A stretch of DNA of 64,000 nucleotides from Acanthococcus lagerstroemiae (taxonomy: Eukaryota; Arthropoda; Insecta; Hemiptera; Eriococcidae). The notes below the pieces were generated by a model. That model made no database searches, was not told the DNA's origin, and saw only the letters and a list, made by a program, of their open reading frames with translations. The stretch lies in the NCBI GenBank assembly GCA_031841125.1, contig CM063109.1, forward strand, positions 1,278,321 through 1,342,320. Direction: 5' to 3'. Positions 34,829 through 47,304 of the stretch are shown here, piece after piece. How positions within the stretch are numbered: the first letter of the stretch is position 1; every line of letters begins with the position of its first letter. The translations under genes were made by a program, and so were the position numbers.

Positions 34829-35295
34829 ATCACTCACTTATTTTCACCCGCTAACACCTGCGCAGGTAATTTTGCAGCGCACTCTAGTGCAGGTTTAAAT
34901 CCTAATGCATACGAGGGCAGACTGGTTCGAAAAACGCAAACGTTTCACTTCTTATCGGGAAGAATCTTTCTTTTTTTTCGACTCTTAGTTCGCTAGATTT
35001 CGGTTCACTCATCGAAATAATCATAATAATCAAGGTTCTAGTCACTGTTTTTTTTTTGTTTCTTTTTTTTTTTCGAAATAAAATTTTGGGATAGGCAGAG
35101 TATGATTTTACTTTTACGTTATGTGTGAGAGATGCACAAAGATTTGCTGTAATGTGTTTCAAAGTAGAGGTATGCGATCCAAAAATGAGACTTCAAGTAC
35201 TCAGATCAAAGGTTACAGTTTCTCCCAAACTGAGGTACTTTATTGGGATAACGGATAGGATACTTTACTAGAGTTCGAATCGAAACCAATATTTA

Positions 35296-35358
35296 GCCGA
35301 TTAATTGACAATCAACGGCCGATCGATCGAAAGATCGGCCAGCAGTTGATTAATTGGC
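35296..35358. repeat. 63-bp hairpin
   Basis: gccgattaattgacaatcaa, cggccgatc and a short loop are followed by gatcggcc and the imperfect mirror agttgattaattggc. A stem of about 26 bp with few mismatches would form. It could be a tiny MITE core or a structured transcript; nothing else distinguishes the two. Confidence 0.6.
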
Positions 35359-36211
35359 AAGTGGCTGATAGAGATACTTCATTCCATCCCTCGGAGTTAC
35401 AAACGATCGAGAGTGTGCCAGCATTTGCCAATGTTGCCGATTGTAATCTCTGCAACTTGACATTTGCGAAAATCGATACCACCCTTTATTTATACTGATA
35501 TGACCGACGTCCCAGATTTAATATTGCAATATTCTTCTGGTTGGAATTTATCAATTTCAGGGCGTTTCGTTCGTAAAACTAAAATTTTTTAATCTTCTTG
35601 TTTCGTTACCAACTTGATAAGTATATGCCGGATTTGTGTTTTGATTTTTGTTTGTTTCGCAGCACTCATAATTTTTCGCTTGTATTCGTATTTCGTATAA
35701 ATAATGTCCGAGATTTTCTGCTGGCCCAATATCGGCCAATTATGTAGGTGAATCCGGGCGTCGCGTCGCCAATTTTGGTAACACTGATACCCACATCTCG
35801 GTTTACGTGAAAAATGGAAGCCCGTAATAGCGGAACCGTGAAATTGAATGTTGTGTATAACGAGCGCCCAAACCTAAGCTTAAAGCTAAAACCTACAACG
35901 ACAAATAACTTATTTGTAAAATGCTACGGTAACTGAATCCTCAACATCCTTTTAATATTTTTTTTCCCGACTGTTTCTCCTCGTATTTCCTATTCCTTTA
36001 CCGCTCGTTCGTATGTGATCCATTTAGGTTTATTTATTACACGCATTTGAAAAAGTTGACTGAGTTTTTTTTTCTTTCCTTCTTTTCTTTTATTCCTTTT
36101 TCTGTTATTTCGGGATGGTAGGTATCGTTTTTGACGTCGCTGTATCTTCTCAAACGCTCAAAACTCGGAAAACTTCTTCGAATTCGTTGTTGCGAAAGTG
36201 GTTTCTATTTG

Positions 36212-36400
36212 TAGAAGCAGGATAGCGTAAAGAAAGTTGGTTTTAGGGGAAGGGGGATTAAAGAAATTTTAGCGAGGAATAGTAATCGCAACCAAAAGAA
36301 TTTTGAGGGTTTTCAACGATTTGGCCAATAAAAACTTTTTTTTTCATAGCAGAAGGGGATATATTCTAATAAGTCCCCCCTTATTGCATAGGACGAATTT
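36212..36400 (+). repeat. Dispersed repeat B, copy 2
   Basis: Same-orientation partner of 15331-15540. It shares gatagcgtaaagaaagttgg-like, agcgaggaatagtaatcgc, aattttgagggtttt, acgattt and ggatatattc blocks in the same order. Diverged and gapped. Confidence 0.55.
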
Positions 36401-36808
36401 GGGCTTCAAACATCTTTCACCAATTTGATTAAATAAAACTATTCCGAATCATTATTGCTTCAGCTTAAATTTGATTATAGGCACTGTCTACATGAGACCT
36501 TTGCAGGCTAAAGGAATAGGCGTCAAGTATAGCGTGTTTTGTTTTCAGTTATTCGGTGCCGGATTAGTTAATTTTTGGATTTGAAATTTGCGTATGGGTA
36601 CGTAAGTGCACGCGAAAAAGTACGACTTGGCCTGAATCACTTCCAACTTCAAGTGGCCAGAATGGATTATGCGGAAAGAAAAAATTGGCGAATAAAAAAT
36701 TCCGAAGGCTGTTGATGTTGTACAAATCTTGTAGGAAACTTCGTGTTCTTTTTCAGTGACGATTGTCAAAAAATTGAAAATTCCTAAACAAACCTACCGC
36801 AATAGTAC

Positions 36809-36839
36809 ATATATATATATATATATATATTTTTTTTTT
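36809..36839. repeat. (AT)n microsatellite followed by poly-T
   Basis: About eleven AT dinucleotides run directly into nine or ten T residues. Confidence 0.95.
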
Positions 36840-38086
36840 AAATTTATTCTCGTTTTCATAATTGTATACCGAATAAACCCGGATTTCAAGGAGAAGGGAC
36901 GTGGTTAATTGCGTTGAACTTATCAAATTACGTCGCAAAATTGAATTAAAACTGATACTTAAACAAAAAAAGCGGGATTTCTGAACGCGGTCGTATAAAA
37001 TTTGTTAAACGAGGAGAGTGTATTAGGCGAACTGAACAAATGAGTACGCATATGTTATGCGGGAAAGTATGTAGATATACTGAACGAGTGTTACTGTGGT
37101 TTACAAAACGTAGCCACTTCATGTGCAGGTTTACGTATGTACCTACGTACGATAATTTAGAGTTACTTCGAAGTCTTATTGTCAGACGTCAGCGTACCAA
37201 TTCAGAAACCTATCATTTATAGTTATACCCACGTATATCGAGAAAAAATTCCGATAAAATTTTATACTATTCGGAAAAATTTTATTGGTTTAATTAGTGC
37301 GATAACCTCTGATCACCGTCGGTCGCTACTACGAGTACAGCAGCAGTTAGCTACACGTTCTCGTCTGGAAATTGAATGAGAACTCTGACAGTTTCATGGC
37401 AGCAGCAAATGTCGCGCCGATCATTCGCCATTCGACTTATCGAACACGAGCGCAATGTAATTACCGCATTTCTCACTTGGCTACATCGAAACCACGGCAG
37501 AATATTATGTTACGACTAACATAAAGAAGATCGAGAAAAAGGTGACATTTTCGTAAATAAAGGCCGAACACGGGGGCGTCGTGACTAACAATTAAGCTCG
37601 ACCATTACGCGATCTTATAGGAGAAAATGTCAAAATGCCAGTCTGTGACCTTCCCCCCGCTACCCGCATGTTTCTGTATTCGTAAGCTTTTGTTCGAATC
37701 GTTTTGCCCTCGTCGGCGAAATCCTCGACGCGCTCCTGGGAATTGAATCGTGTCAGAGGAGGGAGGCTGACTGTGTTACAATATTTAACATTTGCTAATG
37801 CCCTATAATAATATTCGTCCTTTTCCTCGCTTTTCCGCCTATCCGTATAATTAAAACGCGAACGCGTTCTTTTTCCATTTAAACGAGTCACGCTTCGACG
37901 AAATTTTCACGCCGTTCGAGAAATTTGTTTAAAGACGTAGTCTCGGCTTAATGGGATTTTAATTTTTAAATACTCGCGATTAATTAAACTTAAACCCGCG
38001 ATTATTTCGACTTATTCGCCGCGATTGCCAAGATCGCTATAACTGACAGAACGAACTGACTGATTCTCGAAGTGATCTGCTGCAAA

Positions 38087-38179
38087 ATGAAAACTGACGA
38101 TAACGAAAACACACGATGGCGTTATTTGGCGAAGTCGACGCTTAAAACTCGTACCTACTCGTTCGAGGATCCCGAACAG
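38087..38179 (+). CDS. Possible first coding exon (weak)
   Basis: An ATG in a good insect context (gcaaaATG) opens 31 codons, starting MKTDDNENTRWRYLAKSTLK and ending SFEDPEQ. They stop exactly at a cag|gtagcg donor in phase 0. The surrounding 300 bp are GC-richer than average for the window. The frame stays open past the donor for about 50 more codons before a stop, but the extension is Lys/Glu-rich and less convincing. No homologue is recognised, and no acceptor or next exon can be assigned. Confidence 0.22.
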
Positions 38180-38323
38180 GTAGCGAAAATCGTGACCAAT
38201 AATTTTGGACCATTAGGTAGTTGCTTAAGTAATGGCGATGAAAAGAGAAATAAAGAGACAGAAAAAAGACAAAACATTCGAGAGAGCTCAAATTACGAAA
38301 TTACATTCGCAGCAGTCCGTTGA

Positions 38324-39480
38324 TTAGAAGCAAGTTATGATTCCTTTTATGTACGTGTGTACTCGTACCTACTCGTACGCACCAATGAACTGCGAATCGT
38401 AACACGCCATCTGTGACCGCGAATTATTTTTTGATGAGGTATTAATTACCTGTGTAAGAATTGGTCGGCAGGTATTTGTACCCCGCTAGACCGCCAAATT
38501 CTGCCATATTTCTGCGCAACTGAGCATTCTAGAGAGCTGTCAGGAATTCCGGGTCCGGGCCCTCATCTTCTCTCCCGCCAACTCTTTATCTGAAGATATT
38601 CGGAAAAACGCCTTTCTCCCATGCCGAGAATATTACATATTTTAAAAATACATACGACTGTAAACGTTCTAAAGGAACGCGATAAGTAAATACGCTCAGC
38701 GGGATTCGTCCGCTTTAAAATAAGGAGAGTACAAATACAAACTAAACAGGCAGCTAATCTTTTGCCGGCCGGTATAGTGCCGACGATTGGCTCGCTGCTT
38801 CTATGCAATGATGCTTCCATTCCTTCCTTAGTTGCGGTTAATTTCATCTTACTCGCTGATCACGTATCTATAAGAATTTAGCTCGCGATTTTACTTATTT
38901 AACTTTTTTTTTTTTCAAGTTTGCCCGCAAAATGTTCCGGTAACTTTTAAAACTCGACTTAAAAGTCAGCAAATTATTCCCATGAAACTGTGTTTAAATT
39001 ACTCTAATTTTATACAAATCAAGCAAACTATAGAGAAGCGAGAAAAAAAGTTAATTTCTCTCAGGGTTTGAATACTTACGAAGATAACAAATTCGAAGTA
39101 ATCTTTACTTTTTTCCCTCTTCGGGGTTTTCTGCAGCACCGCTAAATTCTATAGTTCCCAGATGAAAATTGACACTTAGCCTACACGTGACAATAAAATA
39201 TTTTCCAGAAAATCACAACGCGTTGACCTTTCGAAAGACTTATGTATAATCATCGATGACGTTCGATTATGGCTGTAATAGAACCAACAGAGGCAGAGGC
39301 AGAGGCGGCCAACCCTCCAATTCGCCGACTCGGAACTGCGTGCTGAGCTACGCGTAATAATTTTTTTTTATTATTAATTTACTCTAACAATGGTGGTGAG
39401 ATACGATACGCTATACTGAGGGCTGTTGGCTGCTGCCACGATATATTATTATCGAGTAGATAATATGGAGTTTTTGCCTC
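38324..39480. other. Non-genic stretch
   Basis: A small (GAGGCA) triplet repeat sits at about 39290-39306. A poly-T run sits near 38905. No supported gene. Confidence 0.45.
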
Positions 39481-39487
39481 GCGAACA

Positions 39488-39605
39488 AATACCGTATACC
39501 GTCCGCATTTTGTCAAATAAAGATTTCTCATTAATTCGGAAGGTATTTAAAAGAATAGTTACGGTGTATCCGTTACCGGAGACTATAGCAAAAACTCATT
39601 TACAT
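39488..39605 (+). repeat. Dispersed repeat E, copy 1
   Basis: This is colinear with 53268-53375. Both begin ataccgtat and share agacttctcatt-like, ggaggtattta, the ttac/ttatcgga block and an aaaaactcatt end. The second copy has weak internal inverted symmetry (ataccgtattc against gaatacgatat), so this may be a small MITE family. Confidence 0.55.
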
Positions 39606-39626
39606 AGAATAGATACCTACGCATAG

Positions 39627-42570
39627 ATACGCGTATACCACCTACCTATACGCATATACTATGTGGTTATAATATGTAAATACTCATATTGGACGAGTGT
39701 CCCCGCCGAATATTCGAGATAAATGAAGAATGATGGACAATATTCGAGTAACCGAATAAAAGAGTGATAATGGAGAGAGTTAAAGAGATTTGCCAATAAC
39801 GACGGCGAGGTATAACTTATAAAGGCCGTTGGTTCTGTATACAATTGTGGTGCGTTTGTGCGGAATATATATTTGTACCTAGTACCTACATGTGTACGTC
39901 GTTATTCCATAATTCGTACATTTTTAGTATGCGAATAAGTATCATTATACACAATATACGAATACATGTTGTCGTGAGGAGAGTTCATCTTCTCTTTTTC
40001 ACGCCATCCGATTATATTATTCTATCTCGCACAATTTGTGACACTTTTGATAGTTCCATTCCCACGAATCAACACGTCTCGAACCATCTCGAAATTAGCG
40101 CAGCACGTATATATGTAAAAATAGCCACTCGAACGGATGTCAATTAGACGTCCACCGGTCACACCTTACGTAACCAATACTGGCACATCTATTCCGAGAA
40201 ATGGGGACAATACTTTCGAAGATTGAAAGCACCATCGTGAAAAAATAACCGGATTAAAAATATGCGTAGGTATATCGAGCGAATATTCCGCGTCTCGATA
40301 ATTAGGTCAAACAAAAAAGCTCGCTAGACAATACAGGCAGGGCGAATGTGCTAATTAGAACATATTACTCCCACCGATGGCTTACACGCGCCGCAGACAA
40401 AACAGAGAACAACCATCTTAGATTTCGTACTTTATGATCAGATCGCGAACATCGAGAAAGGGTCTTCCATGCACTTACTCTGGTCAACGAGAGAAGTATG
40501 ATCATGGCACTCTGGTTCGGGTGTCGGACTTCGAAATTTTGTAACGCTTAATCGAATCTTGTCCTGTGAATAAATATGTTTTAGAAAAACCTAATGGCTA
40601 CATTGTAATACGTCAATATCGTATCATTAAAGTACCTAATCTTTCCGGTTGTAGTAAACAACGTAACCTATCAACAAAAGTCAATAAAGTATATAATATT
40701 TCTATATTCTTATGTCTCGGCTCAGTCTTTCAAGGAAGCCGACGTTGGACTTCGGTTTTCTGTACCACTCGGTATCATCGATCAGATCAATCCGATCTAC
40801 CAAAGGCCTCGCCGAACAATGTATAAATCAACTCAACATCGTCACGACACGTGTATATATAGCCTACTTAGCTTATACATAACGACAATTAACACCACTG
40901 TCGACGACCAGACGTACCTGCTACAAGTACAATAAAACTTACATACGAGTATGTAGGTACTCACTCATCGTTTGCGAAAGTAACTCGTAAATAGGATAAC
41001 GATGTAGGTACATTTAACCAAAGCATAAAAATACAAATTAAGAGAGGAGAGGGCGTGATAAAGTATTGGAACGAATGTACCGCAGGTAGTAAAGTACCTA
41101 CAGGTACGAGTATACTAATGTAAGTATAGGATATGCCATGAACCGCGTCATTTGTTAAGATGTTGACATTTCGGACAATGGGGACGCCAGTAAAAGAAAA
41201 TAAAATAAAAATTTCAGAGTAAACAACGCATTATGTGATTACAATAGGTAACAGACGGCATTGGTCGAACACGCGGGTTAATTTAAAACTGAAAGTATTA
41301 GGTATCCCTCCGGTGATTGATTACCATCCGATCCAGTTTTAATTTTCTGAAATGAATATTCTAGCCATTAATATTTTTTTACAAACTTGCTTGTAAAGAA
41401 GACGACCTCGCAATGATGATAAAGACCATTGACGTAAATAAGAGAGGGAAACGGGTATATATATCCCCTCCGCCAGGGAAAAGTAAATTTATACAGATTA
41501 TGAAATATACTGTTTAAACTCGAGACCCATTTTTAGAGTTTCAGCGTAGCAAAATCCTTATTATTTTTTCGTTTTCATTATTCTTATTCGTGAACTTTCT
41601 ATGTATTGTTTTTCTAGCTTTCTACGTAGGTAACGAATATCTCAAATTCTCCTTTAATGTTTTTTAGGAGATTTTGCTTAGCAATTGTGACCGCGGATGA
41701 GAAAAGATACTTAGCAAAAGCCAGTTTCCCTTTTTTGACAGATTTCACCATTTTCGACCTTGCTCTTTCACATGGTGACGTCCAAAAAATTCCTAACTCA
41801 GAAAAAAAAAAAAAAAAAAAAAAAAACAGAATTAATATATACCTAATAACACAAATAACACAGAAGAAATAAGGTTCGTCAACTTTAGAGGTTCATCCTG
41901 GGGAAAAAAATGTTTTGGTAAATAAATACCTTACATTACTTTGAATTTAAACAGAGCGCGCCGCATGCGTACACGGCTCACGGCTATACGCGCACTGAGC
42001 GGAGAGCCGTACAGCCATTCCTCTTGAAACCGGTTCCAAAGTTCCGAACTGTTCTGTTCAATAAGTACATGAAACGTCTTTGGGTACATCATGTAACTGA
42101 GCACTTTAAAATTATTGACGATTTACGACGCATGATGAGCTATTTGGTCTTCAGTTCCAACAAATAATCAGGAGAGATTATCTCGTTCGTAATGACGTAC
42201 CTACTTCTTGTGCACTCATTATACCGGTAATTCTACATAAATTCGGACTATTTTAAGTACATTTTTTTCAGTTTTATTTAATCAAATTTTTTCATATATA
42301 TATATTTTTTTTATGAGTCCTTAGTGTGTACTTACCGAAGTATATGTTACACGCATTGAGTATACAGCAAACCCCATGGGAAGGGGGTACTGGGACTTTT
42401 AAGGTATCATTGGCACTACGAAGGAAGATCACCACGATGGAAAAAATTGAATGTTTTCCCATCCTGTCAACCGTTAACAATTTCAAAGTAGGAAGTAAGG
42501 ATGTGTGGTTCTTCAGGCAAACTTGCTCTTCACTGAGATGAACTTTATCAGAAACGCAATAGGGCTCAGA
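39627..42570. other. Non-genic stretch
   Basis: A poly-A run of about 25 lies at 41802-41826. A GC-rich patch with imperfect dyad symmetry around acggctc/gagccgt lies at 41953-42012. Two polyadenylation-type AATAAA words in an LTR-like setting lie at 40567 and 40684, without a second LTR. No gene is supported. Confidence 0.45.
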
Positions 42571-42574
42571 ACTA

Positions 42575-42735
42575 GGGGGGGGGGCTTAAGCCCCTATATA
42601 ATGAAGCAACATCACCCCTCCGCATCATTTTCTTTGGTAATTTCTCAGTGTTTGGGGGGGGGGATTATTTAGAAGTTGTTGTTTTTTTTGGAGGAGGGGG
42701 GGGGGCTAAGCGCCTCTTCCCCTCCCAAGCCCCCA
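42575..42735. repeat. Cluster of G homopolymer tracts
   Basis: Three runs of nine to twelve G residues (near 42577, 42653 and 42697) and an opposing C-rich stretch lie within 160 bp. Two of the runs are followed by related cttaagccccta/ctaagcgcctct words, so these are probably repeated units. Confidence 0.7.
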
Positions 42736-42740
42736 CTATT

Positions 42741-43960
42741 TGCGCCTATGAACTTTATATAGATAATTTCGATGTTTGCGACTGAAAAATTATGGTCATT
42801 ACAATGGAAATTTTTAGCAGTACGAAGTAAAATTCTCCTGAATTGATCAACTAAATTTGTTGTCAAGGCACAGTATTTGGCGTAATCAGTAATTTCACCA
42901 ATGGATAATCATGCGATAATTACAGAGAACAACGTGCCCACTTTCCGCATTCAAAAAATTTGCAAGAGGCACTCAAACAACCAATTGAAAACATGATCAC
43001 CACAAAAGAAAAAAGAGGTGGTTAGACACTGCACTGGCGTCACATATTTGGAACCAAGAAGCACCGGACGCGTATTCTTTGTTGCCAATCTATACCTCCA
43101 TTTATCTAGATCAATGTTACCGTACTCGTTTAAACAAAAATATATACAAACCATTCGTTTTCAATAAAAACGAACTAAAAATCGTAGACGGTGTCGGTTA
43201 CCACGATGAAATTTTGACCCCTTTGAGTCTAATTCTAGAGGTGAAAGGGTGAGGATAAAATATGTTTGACATACGGACAATGTAGAGGACGTTATTCTCT
43301 AAATTTTGGCATCAAAATTTTCCAAACAGCATTCATAGAAAGCGAGATATTCACCAGTTACGAAAGTTGTAGTCCACATTTCTGTAGAATTACCCATATA
43401 TGGTACACACAGAAGTACCAAATTATTTCATTCTCCTGTAAAGTTTTGAAAAGTAGACAGAGGCCGTTTTGGAATATCACTCCTCATTTCCATATTTTGA
43501 TAAATGAAATACACGACGCATTTTTATGTACAGACAAACATGTTGTGTGTGCGCGCGCGTGTGTTGATGGATGGGTAGCGGTACTGGTACAGCGCCTGGT
43601 TCCTAGGAGGTCCCGTACTCACCGTTACTGAAACCTGAGGAAATTTACGATAGGAAATAGCTTCAATTCGTATTGCATTCAATCAGAGAGTCCTGAATCA
43701 CTTGCAGTTTATCGCTTCATGTTTGTATTAATCAGGCGAACATTTTGATTTTTTCAAAAATTTCAGTCGGATACTGAAATTTTAAGGCTTTTGGAGATGA
43801 TACGGGGCTGAAAATTGACCCTATGGTCTACATAAATGAGTACGAAATAATATCTAAGTATACCGTGATCACGTTAAATGAAATATAAATAATAATATAA
43901 AGCACATTGACAAACTTTTGGAAATTTCAGATTTTCAACCCCGTAATAATTTTAATGTCC
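42741..43960. other. Non-genic stretch
   Basis: A frame of 121 codons at 43266-43631 has no recognisable domain. Its 3' part crosses a short tgtgtgcgcgcgcgtgtg simple repeat at about 43543. Nothing else is supported. Confidence 0.4.
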
Positions 43961-43997
43961 ATGTTGAAGTGTGAATAAACTTAGTAATATTCCGTAT

Positions 43998-44122
43998 GTA
44001 GAATGTGCCAATTCACAATTTCTTCTTTTGTGGTTCAGAGCGCTTTCGGCTGTTCTCCACTGAAGATGGCGTAACAGCCGAAAGCGCTCTGGACTATAGA
44101 AGAAGAAATTGAGGAATTATCT
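43998..44122. mobile_element. Palindromic MITE, family C, copy 2
   Basis: The arm tgccaattcacaatttcttc through ttgtggttcagagcgctttc to ggctg, loop ttctccactgaagatggcgt, and an inverted arm ending gaagaaattgaggaatt form the same structure as 32450-32588. The right terminus is eroded compared with copy 1. Homology continues about 40 bp leftward (gtgtgaataaactt). Confidence 0.8.
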
Positions 44123-45020
44123 GTCAAAAGGGCGCATGTCCACGATTTTGGTTTTGAGAAAAACAACTTCAAAGTTTTCAAGCTGAAATACTCCTTTCAG
44201 ACTGATTTAATTGAAAAATATGTTATTATAAAAAATGTTCACTGCAATTTCATTAATAGAAATGACTAGTTCATTGTTTAGTTCATTCAGAAACGAACGC
44301 GGACGAATTCAGAAAGAAGGAGGATGTCATGCGCCCTTCTTAGACCCATGGGAAAATTGGTGTCGTGGGACATATTATGGTTATCAGTAGCTGTTTTCCC
44401 AGAAGATAATATCGGTGAATTTCATGTATTACTCTTCTATTTTGCTTGTTTCCATACATCTTTTTATTTTGTTTTTGTATTTTTTGATTTTCCGATTTTA
44501 TTTTTCCAAATTGTTCTATCTAGTAGTTTTTTGGTTTGTTTTTTTCTATCATTTTATATATACATTTTTTTTAAAAATCCGCGTAATTACACAAAAAATT
44601 CAAAAAATATTATTATACAGCCTCGAAACGAGCTCCGCTCAGTGAGTGCAAGAAAAAAGACGCAAATAAAGTTTTTCATTTCATTTATACAACTTATGGA
44701 ACAAAATACGCAATTACTAACTCGCTGTATGATGAAGTTATTATGTACTATATGTATGCTCGTGACTGAAGCTAATGTAGTAGTGACGATGTCTCTTCAT
44801 GCCGATAAGGCAACCGAAATGTGTAATTTCTGAGCCATATTATCGTGGAATGAGTTACTCGCTTTCACCATTTGACATAATGTAATGTATGCTTGGTTTT
44901 ATTGACTGCATAAGTTTGTATACACATCTCAGCATAGAATCGATGTTAATTCAATGCGTTTGTAATCATCTATCGGCGCCAATTTCACTGAATATCGTCT
45001 TAGAGAATATAATATATTTC

Positions 45021-45157
45021 CAGTGGTGTAGTGGCAAATTTTCCAGTGTAGGAACGCTAAATATATTTGACAAATTATAAGGAAAGTCGTATTTATATGA
45101 TTTTCCATCTGCGGAATACCAGTGTGGGAACGCCGTTCCCGCTCTACTAAACCACTG
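45021..45157. mobile_element. hAT-type MITE with perfect 8-bp target duplication
   Basis: The element starts cagtggtgtagtgg and ends in its imperfect reverse complement ctactaaaccactg. Directly repeated tatatttc lies at 45013-45020 and 45158-45165, identical in all eight positions. An inner pair of ccagtgt-gggaacg words adds symmetry. The CAGTGG start and 8-bp duplication are diagnostic of hAT elements. At 137 bp it has no coding capacity. Confidence 0.9.
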
Positions 45158-47190
45158 TATATTTCTCTTAAGAATATCATGCGTTGGTACATAGTACGTA
45201 TACATACAGAGCGGGTTTCAGTTTATCAACTTTTAACACAGAGAAACATAACACAATAACAGTTTCGAGCTTTCGAAGACGTTGCTGTTCTGCTATCGTG
45301 AACACTGGAACTTGTATTTGGCGCCGCCATCTCACACTATCACACCTGCAAATCGAAATTTTTCCTTGATGTCGATTAAATTTTCCTACTTAACCACGTT
45401 TCTCTGTCAGAACCTCAGAACACTTGAGGTTGCCACTTCGCTTGAGAGCGATCTCAGAATGAAAGCCGCTTTTGTTGTTCGATTGATATTGATAAGAGGT
45501 AAAGCGACTGTATACAATGTAAACGGCTACAAGAGAGGGACGTATTTAAGACAGCATGGTACGGTGAATTTGTTGATTTTGGAAAAATTTTCAACTGGTT
45601 CCTAAAGAGTAGGACACGCAGAATATTAAATTTATTCTTCATCATGAAGAAGGATATTGAAAGACATCGGTAGATAATTTTTCGTTCGTTTCGTTTAAGT
45701 AGTAAAAGTACCAGTGAAAAACAAAAAAATCTCCTACCTACGAAATATAACTCATCCCCGCTCCCAGGAAGAACTTATTTGCATTAGTGGCGGGTTGCAA
45801 AGCTGAAGAAGAAAATGTTTATACCTACTTTCTATTCATCGTCTTATTCGAAAGTTCTCTCGTTTAATTTAAAAAACAGAAATTTTCCGAGTCGTTTAAT
45901 AATATAGGATACCTACAAAAGTACGTTAGAAGCTAAAAATGAAAGACGAAAGAAAATTGGTATAAATTAATACTTAATATTATTTGACGCATTATACTTA
46001 TAGGAGGTCAGTACACAGATACGTCGTTTTATTTTCTTATTTCGGAGGGGTAGGTTAAAAATGGGCCCGAATAAATGAAGTGTAACGTTCATTATGTTGA
46101 TTGAGTGAGGCCAGGTTAACTCAATGACAATGTGTTATTTATTTGTTACCAATGGTGGGTATTACAGTACAGGTTCAAACATAGCCTACGTGCACGTCAA
46201 CTTCCATCATCGAATTTTAATAAAATAATCCACTGTAAAAGCCTCCGAGTCGCGGTATTATTCTAGAAATGACAGAGTAGTTAGGTACTCATAACGTCGA
46301 AGAATTTCCTTAAATAAACAAAAACAGAATTTAATCACGTTGAAGTGTTTCTTATACGCGAGTGACATTATTTATTTAAACGGTATTACCGTTTGATGCG
46401 ATGAAATACCCGAATATCGCACTATCGGTATCATCCACTCAATCTTTTTAACGTAATTCACCTTCATCACCGGTTAAATGTGAACTAAAAAAGAGGAATC
46501 ACGGATCACGGATCACGGATCGCGGAGTCGATTCGGTACCCATTTTCCATACACGTGTTCCGTATACATTTTCAACAGACGTACTAAATATTATAGGTAC
46601 GTATACTAAATACGCCTACTTGAGTAGATAGTAGGTACTAGGTACTGCAGATGTGTGTAGATATCCAAGAACTAGTATAGTATTATTCGTTACAATCTAC
46701 ATAATATTATAGCGACTTAGTACTTACACATTTATACATACACATACTCGTACATTACTGTCGCTTATTCTGTTCGGGGCTGTCGAGAGAAAATCCTGGC
46801 TCGGGAGAAAGCAGAATACGGAATTAACCCAGAAAGTTAGAATGGAATCCAGAAAATAGAATACAGATACGAATACAAGTTTTGGGTTGGTAATTTAGTA
46901 CTCAGTGGCCCCGAATTTAGTGTGAGGCGCTTTTCGAGTAGATGGCTTCCGCGGAAAAAGGTTGACAGGGGGTTTAAAATGAGTTCAAGAATGTTTGGTT
47001 CTTTCCCCAACGCTGGATTTGATTTTTAGGTTTTAAAGGAGACTAAATACGTTTGTTGGAAGTTAATTTTTAGCTCCGACTCCGTGGGATGCTGCTCTGT
47101 AGACGACTGGATTTTCATTTGAGTTATATCTTGAAAATTTAATCCGGGTAGGGATTTAAAATCTTTAAAACGGATTCAACGACCTTAGAA
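45158..47190. other. Non-genic stretch with TAGGTA-rich patch
   Basis: A short tandem of acggatc (three to four units) lies at 46500-46524. A TAGGTAC-rich low-complexity patch lies at about 46590-46750. A frame of about 107 codons at 45282-45605 shows no domain. No gene is supported. Confidence 0.45.
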
Positions 47191-47221
47191 ACCCGTAGAT
47201 CAACTACTATCTTGAAAACAG

Positions 47222-47291
47222 TTCGGGGTCAGGGGTACGGTGTCTGAGAAGCCAATTTGGCATGCGTGTATCACCATACGCTCCACCAAAC
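47222..47291 (+). mobile_element. 70-bp retroposon-like insertion with 13-bp target duplication (family S, copy 2)
   Basis: The direct repeat atcttgaaaacag occurs at 47209-47221 and 47292-47304, exactly bracketing the insert. The insert aligns along its whole length with the last 70 bp of 18785-18854. Conserved words are ggggt-cggt-tc, gcca-tttgg, tgcgtg-atc-ccatacg and ccacca. It ends without a poly-A tail. It lies at the broken 3' edge of an R1-like LINE. Confidence 0.7.
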
Positions 47292-47304
47292 ATCTTGAAA
47301 ACAG

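Noticed and set aside
35268..35300. tRNA B-box-like word gttcgaatc
   Set aside because: No acceptor stem, anticodon arm or A box at the right distance. Similar isolated words at 37687 and 59500 fail the same test.
37592..37891. 99-codon minus-strand frame in a GC-richer patch
   Set aside because: No ATG start, splice signals or domain. The patch is better explained by local composition.
40500..40860. Possible solo LTR (AATAAA words, promoter-like context)
   Set aside because: No TG...CA boundaries, no target duplication and no second copy could be identified.
41953..42012. GC-rich imperfect dyad (acggctc/gagccgt)
   Set aside because: The symmetry covers only about ten bases per arm with mismatches, and no copies were seen elsewhere.
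44324..44833. 169-codon frame with apparent membrane segments
   Set aside because: The hydrophobic stretch comes from a T-rich tract (runs of ttt and tat). The remainder has no recognisable domain, and the frame starts at a position with no promoter or exon signal.
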